A DNA stretch of 64,000 bases, taken from the NCBI RefSeq assembly GCF_014066305.1, contig NW_023501084.1:248001-312000 (forward strand), in the 5' to 3' direction. This DNA is from Letharia columbiana. Its lineage: Eukaryota; Ascomycota; Lecanoromycetes; Lecanorales; Parmeliaceae. Positions 34,247-45,587 of the stretch are shown here, piece by piece. The notes beneath the pieces are model-generated. The model saw only the letters and a program-made list of their open reading frames with translations, did not search any database and was not told the origin of the DNA. Made by a program: the position numbers and the translations under genes. The number at the start of each line of letters is the position of its first letter. Within the stretch, counting starts at the first letter, position 1.

Positions 34247-35480
34247 GATCCTACAACAAGCGCGTCAGCGCGAAGGAAAGAAGGGATGCGGAATGGTGTC
34301 GGACGGGAATGATATTATCTACCTTGACTTATATTGTGGAATTGTCAGGTTGTGAGGGCGATTTCATGTAAGGTAGTGCCGGGTGTGAACCTTAGAGCTT
34401 GTGATTCTGCTTATGATCTTGGACCTAAGGTTAGGATTCGAGGATGAGCGACGTTCAATAGAGGATAGATATTCAAAGGAGGCAGCGCATCTTGGGGACA
34501 TTAGCGAGTCAAGTCAAATGGGAATAAAAGCCGGACATAGGCCGCAGGCGTAGATTGCAAGCTTTGGGCCAAATGATGAAGAATTCATCGCCCTTCCTGA
34601 CTATTGGTTTCTGTAAAGGCGGGATGCTCGGAATTGTTGTGAAATAGGAGGTAGCTCAGAGAAGCCATGTCGGGTGGAATAGTTACATTCCAGCCATGCA
34701 GAGTTGCCCGCCCCGACAGTGTGACTTCGAACGGGCGGTAACGGGAGCCGAAGAAGCGTTGATGGGGACTTATCATGAACACCGACCCATGGCCCTACGA
34801 GTTGTGTCCTCGACTGCTCGGCATGCATGAAGCGATCGCTGAATCAAAGACTACCGCGACACGGGGCAGCTATTTGGCGCTAACTGGCGGTGACTTGATT
34901 TATTCGGTGGGGAGCAGCGCAAAGGCTGAGCTGGCGGGTATGTTTCAGGCTTGGGTCAAAGAATCTGAGTAGGCGTCTAGGGAAAGAAGTGTTTGACCAT
35001 TCAGAGAAGGTCATGCGGGTCAAAACATCTTTGCTTCGGGTGGAAGCCGCGAATCTCATTTGAGGTCTGAATGTCTTGACCTGGCAGTAAAGGCTTAAGA
35101 GTATTTGGGAGTTTGGGAACTTGGGATGGGGCTGTCCGAATATGAGATGAGACACTTGCTTGGATTGCATGTAGTCTGAAAGTGCTACGGAGGAAAGAGC
35201 GACTATGTGATCGGACGCGCTAAGGAGCGTCACGTGACCTTGCTATTTCCAGGTCCATCCCCATTTCTGAAACGCCCAGTGGCCGTCAAAAGAGTGATTA
35301 CAAGTACGCAAGACCTTTGCTACTCCCACCAGACTGCCCATTCTTTCCTTCTAAATGGCCCCTGTGATAACTCATATGAGAAAGACGTTATCGAATGCTC
35401 CCTCCCACCGCCTTCTTCCCATTCCTCAGAACTCTTGACAGACCCCGACCGCCCCTTAGTGAGAAGACTCTTCTTAGCCA
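34247..35480. other. Intergenic, no supported gene
   Basis: Only short frames with poor context on either strand. Confidence 0.5.
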
Positions 35481-35750
35481 TCATCCACTTCTATCAGTCT
35501 CTGCCCCACCTGTCTCTACCTGCCAAACTACCTCTAATTCCTTGATTCGGTTCTTCTTGTCGTCGAGGTCGGGGAGTACCTTGAACCTGACGTTCTTGTT
35601 TCTTTCTACTGTCACTTCCTGCTCAACAAGCTTGTAGGCCTTATCGTGTGTGAAGATCTCGCCCGTGTCATTTAGCTTGACTTTCACATAGGTAAAATGT
35701 GGATGGACTTCTTCCACTCTTCCATAATACCAGCGCTCCGGGTCGAGCAT
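35481..35750 (-). CDS. Small conserved-looking protein, 89 residues, behind a 5'UTR intron
   Basis: Frame starting at ATG 35750: MLDPERWYYGRVEEVHPHFTY, then VKVKLNDTGEIFTHDKAYKLVEQEV and a Lys/Arg/Asp-rich end. Codon use and composition look coding. The frame is open further upstream but without an ATG. A good intron (donor GTGAGC at 35852, acceptor CAG at 35766-35768) and a TATA box further up fit a spliced 5'UTR. The alternating strand-like pattern (RWYYGRVEEV, TYVKVKL) could be a small beta barrel; this is inference. Confidence 0.55.
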   Translation of the reverse strand: MLDPERWYYGRVEEVHPHFTYVKVKLNDTGEIFTHDKAYKLVEQEVTVERNKNVRFKVLPDLDDKKNRIKELEVVWQVETGGAETDRSG

Positions 35751-35765
35751 ATTGTCGGCTGGCTT

Positions 35766-35852
35766 CTGTGGTTTTTTTCTTAAAATATTGGTTAGATAAT
35801 GGGGTGACCAAAGAGAGGGAGATACTAGAAAGTCGGCATTTGGGTGGCTCAC
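35766..35852 (-). other. Probable 5'UTR intron of the 35481-35750 gene
   Basis: GTGAGC donor and CCACAG acceptor, 87 bp. It is a multiple of three, but the upstream exon has no in-frame ATG before it. Confidence 0.45.
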
Positions 35853-36047
35853 GTTTGTGGGAAAAGGGTAGATGGCTGGTCTGCTTTGATCGACGGGGGG
35901 GTTGCTTTGACCTTTGATGTCGTACTGGATGGTAGAGCTTGTCACTGTAAACTCAAGCCAGGGATGATGAGGATGTGGTTATTGATTTGGATTGTAGAGG
36001 TGGATGTTCTGTGACGATGTTGAGGATTGAGAGGAGAGGAAAACTGC

Positions 36048-36055
36048 TTTATATA
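36048..36055 (-). promoter_or_regulatory. TATA box
   Basis: TATATAAA on the minus strand, about 300 bp before ATG 35750 and followed by a pyrimidine-rich stretch typical of a fungal transcription start. Confidence 0.45.
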
Positions 36056-36804
36056 CACCAGATACCTAAGTTTCGGCCGCCTTTTGAAGGAGGCAGAGCC
36101 TTCTTTGCTTTTTCGGAGGAGGAGAAATTACGCCTTGGCCACTGATCTGTCGTTGGTAGTAGGGAATTTAACGCCTTCTGTAACCCCGATTCCCAAAACA
36201 AAGGTAGAGCAGCCTTCGCCTTGCATTGGATGGGCAGACGATGTAGCCTGGCATCAACTCTTCAATAGAGCTGCCAGCGAACAACATCCGCTACATTGTT
36301 TCACCTAGAATTTAAATGAGGGGGGCGGCATGAGGGATACTGAAAAGCGGATCTCGCCCAATCCACGTGACCTGCAAGCCTCACGCCTGTTGCGCATTGG
36401 AGAATGCATAGGTCAACGCTCAGTCCGCCTACGCCATGTAAATTTGGGCTGACGATACTGGCATCAAAACTCATGTAGGGATTCAGAGAAGCGGTTGCGT
36501 TGGAGCTACACTCGCAAAGACGAAGGCAGCCTACAGATCTGACGTTGTCGCCTTGACTGACGAAACCCGTGTACTACCCAAGCATGGAGCGCGATCTTCG
36601 GGCCCTACACTTGGAGAATGCGATTGCGAGGAAGCTCATTGACGTGCGTCTGAAACGTTGAGGCCCGAGGATGGTGGCACAGCGGCTATATTCCTCAAGA
36701 GGACCACCAATCAAGACCTCAAATTTGCTTTTTGGTGCCATGCATTATCCGTGGAAAGTAATCTTGTGGGCAGTTGGCGCCCTCGAGATGCTAGAACGCC
36801 GACG

Positions 36805-37290
36805 GACTTAACCTTCCAAGCCAGACGCAGTATGACGTGGCGGATCGAGCATGTGCATGGTAAACTGGAGGCTGAAAGGTTAGAAGACATGGTGGAGTGC
36901 TGCCAGGACTGTAGCTCTTGGTTTAGGAATTTGTAGTCCGTTGTTTTGACTCGACCCGTTTCAGGGCAGTTTCGCCATGTAGGATTCCATCAAGCCTGGG
37001 GCAGTAAGAGTGGAGGCTGTCGGATGTGCATTATCATGTAGAAGAAAAATGCTTGGGCAGACATCCGAATTGATGAAACTGTCCTGCCTCAGCGCAAAGC
37101 TGCATATGTCTGGGTCAGCAGCCTAGAGGGCGAGCTTTGGGCCAACCGACAGCCTTGTTATCACTCAGCATCCGCTTCAGTAGGGCAATCGTGCGGAAAC
37201 TTTATGGACGGTGAGCGTCTCAGAGAAGTTGACATACGGGCGGACTTATCCTTTCAGATCGAACGCCGCATGACATGGCGACTGAATTAT
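36805..37290 (+). repeat. Degenerate duplicated coding fragments
   Basis: Two stretches (36805-36849 and 37243-37287) translate to DLTFQARRSMTWRIEHV and DLSFQIERRMTWRLNYV. Both copies are flanked downstream by CGTTTCAGGGCA-like text (near 36957 and 37405). The first lies in a 92-residue frame (36658-36936), the second in a shorter one. They look like relics of a duplicated gene of unknown kind. The rest of 36056-37974 holds nothing else supported. Confidence 0.5.
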
Positions 37291-37974
37291 GTGGGTGACA
37301 TGATGAAGGTCTGAAAATTGCAAAACCCGATGGAATGGTTCCGTGAGAATAATTGGTTGGCAAGACTCCGATCTGAGGCGGACATGTTGATCTATTCTAA
37401 TACGTTTCAGGGCAAGTTTAGCATTGATGGTAGCTTGAAATACGAGGCAATAAGAGTGGTAAAGTGACTCACGTGCAGCATGAGATGACAGGCAGACCTC
37501 GGGGCGAACGTTCGGGTGCGAGCATCTTTCTGTCGAATAGCTCTACGACCGACTGCCCAAAAGTTTGAGCTGATGGGTGTGTTCCGGCGTTTCAGCGTTT
37601 CCTCGAAGGACCCTGGCAGACTATTTCGAGGGAAACGGCATGGAGGTCATCCACGAAACGTCACGCCGCCCACAAGGTCATACCCAACGGTATGGTATTG
37701 ACTGAGTGCTGCCTCTCAAACGGACCTCATCTGAGGTCTCCGACAATCTGGCAAAGCGGTACGAGTCAACGGGATGACAAGCGGTCTGATCAGGCAGTCT
37801 TTGTTTCGTTTTTCATAAAGCTGAGCTCTTGTAAAGCTAAGAGTTTCCTTTCATCTACTACTTTCCTTCGTCATAGAACCCTCTCGACAAAGAACAAGCA
37901 CAATAGATCTCGAATATCTGCAAGTCCTCAGGGCTAACGACCCAGCTTCACATCCCCTTAACTAGACTCCATCA

Positions 37975-38625
37975 ATGGCAGAAATGGAAGGGGTCAAGCA
38001 AGTGATGAGAGAGGAAGAAGAGGAAGAAGAAGAAGAACATGAGGAAGAAGAGGAAGAACAAGAAGGGGATATAGTCTCAGGGCCATGCTACCAGGTCAAC
38101 AGTGCCGTCACTCTCCAGCAATCGGACCTCTGCGAAATATACACATGTCTCCATTGGAGAGGGAAATCCGAGCACACGTGCTGGTCTTACCTCGAGATCA
38201 AACAGATGATCGGCCACGCCAGCCTCAAGCTCGACAAAGACGAATATCAGCATCTAGACCTCAATGGCGTGATCATGTGCTTGCTCGACGAAGAGGATGA
38301 TCTCACGAAAGCTGTGAAGGTTGTCGCTGAGCATAGCAAGGATAAATTTGTGGAATGGATCTCATCCCTTTATAAACGTGGTGTGGAACCTTATGCTGAA
38401 GAAACGAAGTCAGTATCATCACTACGTCTTGTGACAAATTCCTCAACTGATTGGGCATCTAGTTTGGCTAAACAGCAAGACGATGAGTTAGCCGCTCGGC
38501 AAGATGCCATGGGGACACCGGCTGCGAAAAGACGCCGGATCGGTGAGTTCAATTCGATTGCCGCAGTGTTGGAGGGAAAATCTAGCGGGAGTCAAGGTGG
38601 ACAGGGTCAAGGCGGAAGCAAGTAG
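37975..38625 (+). CDS. Acid-run protein with nuclear-type basic motif
   Basis: Single-exon ORF of 216 residues from a clear ATG. Residues about 13-36 are almost pure glutamate, with one His and one Gln. A central region with four cysteines follows (CYQVNSAVTLQQSDLC, YTCLHWRGKSEHTCW). A helical stretch with LDLNGVIMCLLDEEDD then leads to a late KRRR cluster, and the tail is Gly/Gln/Ser-rich. The basic cluster would suit nuclear import. No family recognised. The central part looks folded rather than random, which supports a real gene. Confidence 0.6.
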   Translation: MAEMEGVKQVMREEEEEEEEEHEEEEEEQEGDIVSGPCYQVNSAVTLQQSDLCEIYTCLHWRGKSEHTCWSYLEIKQMIGHASLKLDKDEYQHLDLNGVIMCLLDEEDDLTKAVKVVAEHSKDKFVEWISSLYKRGVEPYAEETKSVSSLRLVTNSSTDWASSLAKQQDDELAARQDAMGTPAAKRRRIGEFNSIAAVLEGKSSGSQGGQGQGGSK

Positions 38626-39929
38626 GACTCGAACCGGAAGCGTGGAGGATGACGAGGAGGGTATGGTGACAACAGGTTAGGTTGCTAGACAAGATGCAGA
38701 CGAGCTGATGGATCAGTGGCCAAGACATTCGTTTGTCCTCGATGGAGTTTACAGGATTTGAGTTTGCTTCATGCAAGTTGCACCTTGGGACGAAGGGAGG
38801 GGCTTTTGCGTTGTTCGACTGACAGATAGCATTAATTTCCAACTCCTCCCACAAGATCTCATTCTCAGGATCTTCAGAATCACTGAAAGTGCTAGCTGCT
38901 GCAGGATAGGAGCAAACGCACTTTCCCGTACTTTTGATGCTCGTTCTCAATAGCGATAGACCTTGAGAAGCCAGTATGTTGTATCCCAATAGGGAACTAA
39001 ATGGAGCGATATCCCTGACTTGTAGATGTTTTTCTTCGTTTGGTGTCCTTTGCTCGAGACAACGTACGTGCGATGTGCGCCATGCTCTGGAGGCTGTGCG
39101 CTATAGAGGACGCGGCTGTTCAGAGCGTTGCGCTCTTTTGTGTGGGATCCCCACTTAGAAGGACTACCGCTTTGGCATGTCCGCTCCATGACATGCCTGC
39201 CTTGCGTGTAGGTGAGGTTATATCATCCAAAATGGCGTCCGGGAACAAGAGGATGTGAGACACAGCTTCCTTCTGCGCGTATATGATCCAATTTGAGTAG
39301 AAGGAATGCTGACAGCAAGACGAATACCGCGGCATGGAGAGAGTTTTCTTGCCCTTCATTCCCATCACGATGTGGAGGGACATGAGCTGGCCTTGCGGAC
39401 TCGGCCGAGAAGCAGCAGCGATCGGCCCCGTTGCGTTTTGCCCTGAGTTGACAAGAAATGTCCTCGGGAACACCAAGGAGACGTTCCTGAACCTGCCGCC
39501 TTCATTTAGGTATTACTGTATTCGTACTCGCGGCGAGCTGTAGGCAATGAGGAGTTGAAGCGTCGTGTGCAGATGATCATCTACATCACAACCGCAGATG
39601 CAAGCTGGTCTGTCCATGACATCATCTACTGCTTCAGCTTTGCCCCTGGCGGGCTTTCGATTCTCTTCTTTCGTACGTAGTGAACTGCGAAAATCGCATG
39701 AGTTGGGGTAAAGAGGAAAGGATGCCCAATAGAGACGTTTTGTACTAATGATCAGATGTTTTGTTCGAGTGAGTGATCATGTTGAAAATAGAAGGGGTAA
39801 GTACAGGATGAAGAGTAGCCTTGATCAGATTGGAAGTCGAGAGTATGTGCAGTGTCAAGTCTGAGATTGGTTAATGGAAGACGTCTGGGACAAGAGAGAC
39901 AGCGTTACCAGAGTTGAGCTGACATTCCA
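38626..39929. other. Intergenic or decayed sequence
   Basis: A minus-strand stretch near 38790-38900 translates to an acidic segment (TFSDSEDPENEILWEELEI) that looks like an old exon, but no gene model could be built. Confidence 0.4.
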
Positions 39930-40796
39930 TCATGCGCATGAGTGATGCTTGCAATTCATTCTCTGGCGGCTCCTGTCTACTGACAGCCTGTTTGATCGGT
40001 AAGGGGATTCAAGGAATGTTTTTCGATTGTACTTGGCTTGTTGTTTCCCTGCAGGTGAAATTTGTAACGCCAGAAGTTGCTCCGGCCGGATGGGCACATC
40101 GTAGTGTTCCTGAGAGGGTAGCTGCGGGTGATCAGTTTTCTGGCTGTTTGAAGGCTGTATTTTCCCTCTGGCCGATTCATGAATAGACAACGGTGGAATG
40201 GATGGTGGAGGGGAGTCAAATAGCTCCGGCGGAAACTCCCAGCCAGAACTTTCGTTTTGTGACCTTGGAGGAGGACTCTGTAAATTGAAAAGGGTAGATG
40301 TGTCTCCCAGCTTGCCTTCGAAGTTCATATCTGAGAGATCGTAGTCTTGAAGCCTGGGCTATGCGGATGCCCATTCGTGGTAGATCTTCTTCGGTCTGCT
40401 GAGCAGACTCTGCTCCACACGACCAGAGTCTCATAGAGGGTTATAGAAACTAGAACTACGCTGGTCGGTGGGCGTGGAAGGTTCCTTAGCTAATAGCGGT
40501 CAATCGTATCTCTGTTCGCTGAGTGGGTTGACTTCTTCGGAATTGAGGGTCGACGGCGCTGGTAATGGCGATTTGGCATCTTGAATTCTCCGAGGAAGGA
40601 GACAAGAGCCCTGTGGGATATTGATTCACATATCGAGGAGGGGTTCGTCCTGTGCATCGTCTCCAAAGACCCTCCTCCATTGAATTCGTTTCGATGGTTC
40701 ATGTCTTGCCGGAACTGTGCGAAGACCGCCTTCAAGCAATTTCGTGAACGTTGGTGCCCAGAAGTTCTCATAGAAATCATTCGGAGACGGTGGCAT
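39930..40796 (-). pseudogene. Decayed gene, copy B of a local paralogue pair
   Basis: One frame runs from ATG 40796 (MPPSPNDFYENFWAP) to 39930 but is broken by TGA 40626-40628, TGA 40500-40502, TGA 40431-40433 and TAG 40359-40361. The text between stops still looks coding (WEFPPELFDSPPPSIPPLS, NSEEVNPLSEQ). The first 50 residues match copy A at 43.4 kb: both have PPN...(F/W)WAP..F..LL...LR(S/T)V...EPS(K/R)R followed by GDDAQD or GGDAQD. All four stops can arise from CGA or CAG by C-to-T change. Function unknown. Confidence 0.65.
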
Positions 40797-41733
40797 GCTC
40801 AGAAGATGGCAGTGGTCGTTATTGGCGTCATAGCCACAGAGACAGACCATAGTGTGTGCGCATGGGTGAGGTCACTGGTAATGCAACGAAATTTTGTGGG
40901 TGAGAAAGGACGAGAATCGATCTCGGGTGTTACATGTTTGCTTTCGCCATTCAGTGTCGATATATCAATTTGCTGTCCTCGTGCACTGATCAATATAAGA
41001 TCACTACGAATACAATCCTCGACACCCATGGAATCTTAAGCGTCTTATCTACAATAGCGAGTTGAGATTGAAATCTCAAAGATCAAATCGACGAAGTAGT
41101 ATGTGCAGATGAACCAAAACTGGTGACCCAGACTAACCACATGAATCGTCTGCTGTAGACATCCAGCTTTCAAGTACTGTGTTATGAGACCAAGGGCAAC
41201 GGAAACGACACAGTGAGATAACCTATCGAACGTTAATTATCATCCTTGTTCCAGAGCCTGATTATGAAAGGAGAGCCAGCTTGACCTGCCGTGTCGTTAG
41301 CGTATCATCTCCCACGTAGCGGCGGTTAGCGCCAGTCGGGCGAAGAGCTGTGACCGACGACGACGGCTCCTTCTCCACTTTCTTACTTCGGTCCTTTGGT
41401 ACCAAGACTGTGTCGGTTATTGGAATTCCTCTGCTGTTGGTTGCTTCGCCTAGATCTGGATATTAGATTCCACCTCCGTCCTCCTCTACATCGTCGGCCT
41501 GGAAAGTTGAAGGTGGAGCCTCAGCAGATGAAGTTCTATCTCGTTCATGGGTTGTGTCATAGAGATGATACCTTTCAGGTCTCATCGCTTTGAGCTTCGG
41601 CAGGCCTGGTTGCAGAAGCTGTCCGTCTTCCTTTACTTTAGGTTCTCTTCCCTGGTGGCAGAGTGGTTGTGATTAGAAATGCCGGAGATCTCCAATGGAG
41701 AAAACCCTTCAGTGACATAGTGAGTTGGACTTA
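40797..41733. other. Spacer between the two decayed paralogues
   Basis: No intact frame of interest. It may contain the eroded 3' end of copy A. Confidence 0.4.
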
Positions 41734-43501
41734 TTAGAGATTTGGTCTTTGGAGGACAGTTTGTGCTCGAGAGAGAGACCTGCTTGAGTCATTTGCATAT
41801 GGCCGGTCAATTGCGAACCTTTCGGCTAACTTTTCACATGGGTTACAGACAGAAACCGAGTCTATTGTAGAATTCGGGCTCCCACCAGCTACATCACTGA
41901 ATCGATCATGTTCTATGCCAAGACGACGATTCTTTTCAGCCTCATAGCTTTGAGCGTTTATCGCAACAGTCCGCGCCCTCTTCTCTTGGCGGCTCTCTCT
42001 CCGCACGAGAGGAAAATATCTCGGAGTAACATGGAGTCTTCAACGGAAGAAACCTATTAGGAATGTAGGGGGCAGGTGTTTTTGATGGGTTGGCCTCGGG
42101 AGGGGAAGTAGGTGCCCGTGTGAACGAATGGCGAGAGGAAACTAGAGTATTTTCGAAGTTTGCAAATTCCTTGATAGCCTTTTCACCAGATGCATAAAGA
42201 GGGATACTATGAGGCGCATGATTAGGCCCATGCGTAAAGCTATACAGGAATGTATTCGCAGTTTCGTTCGGACTGCGAATAGGAGTGTCTGGTGGACTCG
42301 TCGAGCGCCGGCGCTTGCGAGACGCTTGCACTCGATCGTCGTTCCTGGTTCTTATATCGTAGGTGTCGGTGTTAAGGGAGCGAGAAGACGTTTTGAGGAT
42401 ATTGCCTCGTTCGTCGCCATTAACAGTTCATATCGACGAATCCAAAGATTCTCTATCTGAGGTATGGCTGTTAAACTCCTCTCCAAACCAAATTCGATTC
42501 GAAAGCTCATCATTTGTCGCAGCATCATCAAGCCTCGTTTCGAGCATGGACGCAATGTCTGGAGCCTTGACTTCTTTGGAGGAGGTAAAAAGTGATGGAG
42601 GTCTGTGACAGTGCATAGCATCGCCGCCGCAGCCACAGAGGCATCCTTTTGGGAGGTAAGCTTGGGAACCGGCCACTTGCTCTTTGAGTCTGTCCGCAGG
42701 GACCACCAGGACCACTGCTTCAGGTTTGCGCCCGGCGCACCCTCGTGTTTTCTCTATGTTCCGCTTTGTTTTGCTAGAAGCTTGCGAGGTTGGGCGATGG
42801 AGATAAAAACACTTTCCAGGGGAATTTTGTTCAAGGTTATCATGTTGAGCATAGAATTGGGAGTTACAGGATGCAGAGTAGCCTTGGTCGAATTGGAAGG
42901 GTAGGTTGTGTGTAGCTAGCTCCACCGATGAATCTGAGAATGGTTGGTCGAAAGCGTTCGGGGGGAACAAGGTGGTAATAGTTTCTTGTAACCAGAAGGA
43001 TGGAGTTGGTGTGTCTCGTGTTGCAGAAGGCAAGGGGATTTGAGAATCTTCTACTTCTTCGTTGCTAGGATTTGGTCACTTTTGAGCTCCTTTGAAATCA
43101 CCCGAGGCGCGATGCATGTCCTGTGCGAGGTCTTTCTTAATTTCTTCGAAATCTGGAGTCGGTAGCCTGGCAAGGGACGTCCAAATATCTAGACTCTGAT
43201 CCGAGGTTACCGGCGGAGTTGCCCACGCGTGCCACCAAGGGACTGTGTCTTGAGCGTCTCCACCGTGTGTTTGCCTCCATAGGACCCGTCTTGATGGCTC
43301 AGTCTCGGTCTGAACACTGCGAAGCCGGAGCAACAGCAATTCAACGAAGTTTGGCGCCCAGATCTTCTCAAAGATTGTGTTAGGCGGCCATATGGTACTC
43401 TCGATGTTGACAATATTTTGAAGGCAAGATGACATGAAGAGGGTGAAAGGAAGAAGGTGAGAGGAGGACGATGAGGGATGGATGGAGGAACTCGGTTGCA
43501 T
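41734..43501 (-). pseudogene. Decayed gene, copy A of a local paralogue pair
   Basis: From ATG 43501 (a second ATG at about 43440 aligns better with copy B) one frame runs 520 codons to 41942, interrupted only by TGA at 43076-43078 and 42428-42430. A neighbouring frame continues to 41734 with a basic stretch (RRESRQEKRARTVAINAQSYEAEKNRR). Other features are a cysteine patch (CLCGCGGDAMHC) and a basic cluster (SRKRRRSTSPP) suggesting a nuclear protein. Both internal stops are TGA that would be CGA before C-to-T change. Family unknown. Confidence 0.65.
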
Positions 43502-44008
43502 GAGAATGATGTGCGTACCCTGTGGTTGGAGGTATTTAGTTCGTATTGATTCGATTCCTAATGGCGCTGGTACAATGGTTTCGGTGCTTTTTATTTCTTA
43601 CCCGACAGGTTATTGTAGAATCTTAGACCTACCCACAGAATTACTACGTACACACACTCCCCTCAAGATTCAACGAAGATGGTATTGATGTCTGGTAGGC
43701 ATCTGACGATGATTCTATCTTTGTTCAAGATGTGAGGGAATAAAATACGTCGGACGGATCAAATAAATGGCACGATAGACATGAAAGACATGGACTAGCC
43801 CGATGAAATACACCGCTCCTAAAACGATCATTCATGCACTACCCCCGCAACCGCTAGAAACAAATGGATGCTCATACAACCTCGTGGTTCTCGTCTATTC
43901 GCGACCGTTCACTCATCACCTATGTACCTCCTCTGGCTTATGGCGCATGTTGGTGATTCAAGACGAGACAATATACGTCAGAATGAGGCCTCGCGCTGGG
44001 AGTCTGCT
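43502..44008. other. Spacer between copy A and the FHA-kinase relic
   Basis: No supported gene. It would contain the 3' side of the kinase relic. Confidence 0.45.
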
Positions 44009-45587
44009 CTACCCTTGATTTTCTGGCCCGTGCCAATTATCAAGAGACTTTCTCGCATCTTTCGCACAAGGCCGTAGCTCAGCATCATCCGCAAGCAGGC
44101 TTCTGATAAGGTTTTGGACGTCGAGTGGAGCGCCCCCCTGAGACTTCAAATCTGCTTTCATTACGTCCAAGACGTATTCATCGGCTTCGTGGCCCCACCA
44201 TAGCGGTTGCTTACAGAAGATCTGGTATGCACTCACTCCGACAGCGAACATGTCAACCTTCTCGTTGTATCCTAGGCCCGAGTTCTTACCACTTCTCGAA
44301 AGCCTCCACATCTCTGGTGCACAGTATGGTGTTGTCCCAACATTGACATCGTTGGAATTGATACCCATTTGGGCACTTCCAAAATTGATCACCCGGCATT
44401 GTGGAGGATTCCAGGAGACTATTGCCAAGTTGCCTGGTCTGATGCCTCTGTGCATGACACCCTTTGAATGAATGTAATCAATACCTTTTAGGCATTGCCA
44501 GAATATCTTGGTGCATATAGTGTAGTAGGCGTCACTTGTTGGTCCTGGCTCACAGAGAGCAAATCATGTTGTGGTTACCAATGGACTGTAGATGAGGTAG
44601 ACTTCGTCAAAGGCGCCATTTCGAGAATATTGGCCTCGACGGTCTCCATTGGGGGACATCCCATCGATCAGGTGACAGAGGCTGTGCTAAGGATTGTCAG
44701 CTAGATACAGATCATAGTAACCAGGGGTACTGGAGGAGCCTTACATGACGACCGAGAAAGGCTGTCATCTGTATTTCCCGCTCGATTGGGCCAGCGTTTT
44801 GACGAGTACGGGTCATTCTCTTGATTGCAACGGCATTCCCACTTTTTATGTGCTCACCTGCAAAGACAGTTGAGGAGCTTCCATGGCCGATCGCGTTCTT
44901 GATAACATAGTCTTTGTGGATGTAGTCAGACTTGGCTGGCGTTGACAAGAGATTCATAGGGTAATCATTCACCGTCAAGCCGTGTATTTTCTGGTAGCCG
45001 GTCAGTCGGCCTCGATGGGCACTGTCATTGGCACCATCGAGCTGGAGTTGGTAACTCAGAGCTCCGAAGGTGATATGTGTAAGATCAGACCAAATGGTGG
45101 TCGAGTCACTGACTTTCTTGCCGTCAACTACAGCAAAACTCTGCTTTTCAAGATGAAGCATCAGTGCTCCCGATGAGTGGTTGTGAAACAGTCGTGCATG
45201 GCGACCGAAGACATTGTCATGTGATTTCCTTTCGGTCAATACGAGCTCAGGACTCTCGTCACCAGGTAGTGCATACTTTCCACCCCCAAGAACCCATCCG
45301 AAGCGGGGATCCCTAGGAGGTACATCGAAGCTCAACTCGTAGTAGCCCCGCCAAACCGGTTTTTTCTGCCGTTGGGGTCCTGAGCCACCTTCGCTTTCAC
45401 TTTCGCTGCCATAATACTCAATGCCAGACTTCTCGGAATGTATTGTTATGTATTTTCGAGCATGCTGGTTCCAATTTGTGTCGTCCTTCAACTTTGATGC
45501 GACCTGGTCGAAGGCAAAAGCAGCGGCTTTGTTTGACGGATACAAGCGTGCAAACTCGGCGGGAAAAGTGGGACCAATGGTTTCCAT
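44009..45587 (-). pseudogene. FHA-like plus protein-kinase gene with lost catalytic motifs and an in-frame TGA
   Basis: Two exons (45587-44745, 44686-44009) total 507 codons in one frame. The N-terminal half has an FHA-like fold signature (VFGRHARLFHNHSSGALML). The kinase half keeps a glycine loop (GHGSSSTVF), the VAIK lysine, GTTPYCAPEMW and the C-lobe. The catalytic loop reads HRGIRPGN, with Gly (44444-44446) for the catalytic Asp. The metal-binding DFG reads NFG (Asn at 44384-44386). A TGA at 44564-44566 falls after VYLIYSPL in the hinge region, and no acceptable intron removes it. It would not phosphorylate by the usual mechanism even if read through. Called a pseudogene; a pseudokinase with an unusual transcript is the alternative. 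Confidence 0.7.

Noticed and set aside
33530..34312. Long plus-strand frame opposite the two-domain gene
   Set aside because: It starts at TTG and its residues show no repeat or domain, while the minus strand has an ATG and an internal domain duplication.
38625..38645. GGTTCGAGTCC on the minus strand, like a tRNA B box
   Set aside because: No pairing T-stem, no A box at the right distance, and it overlaps a coding end.
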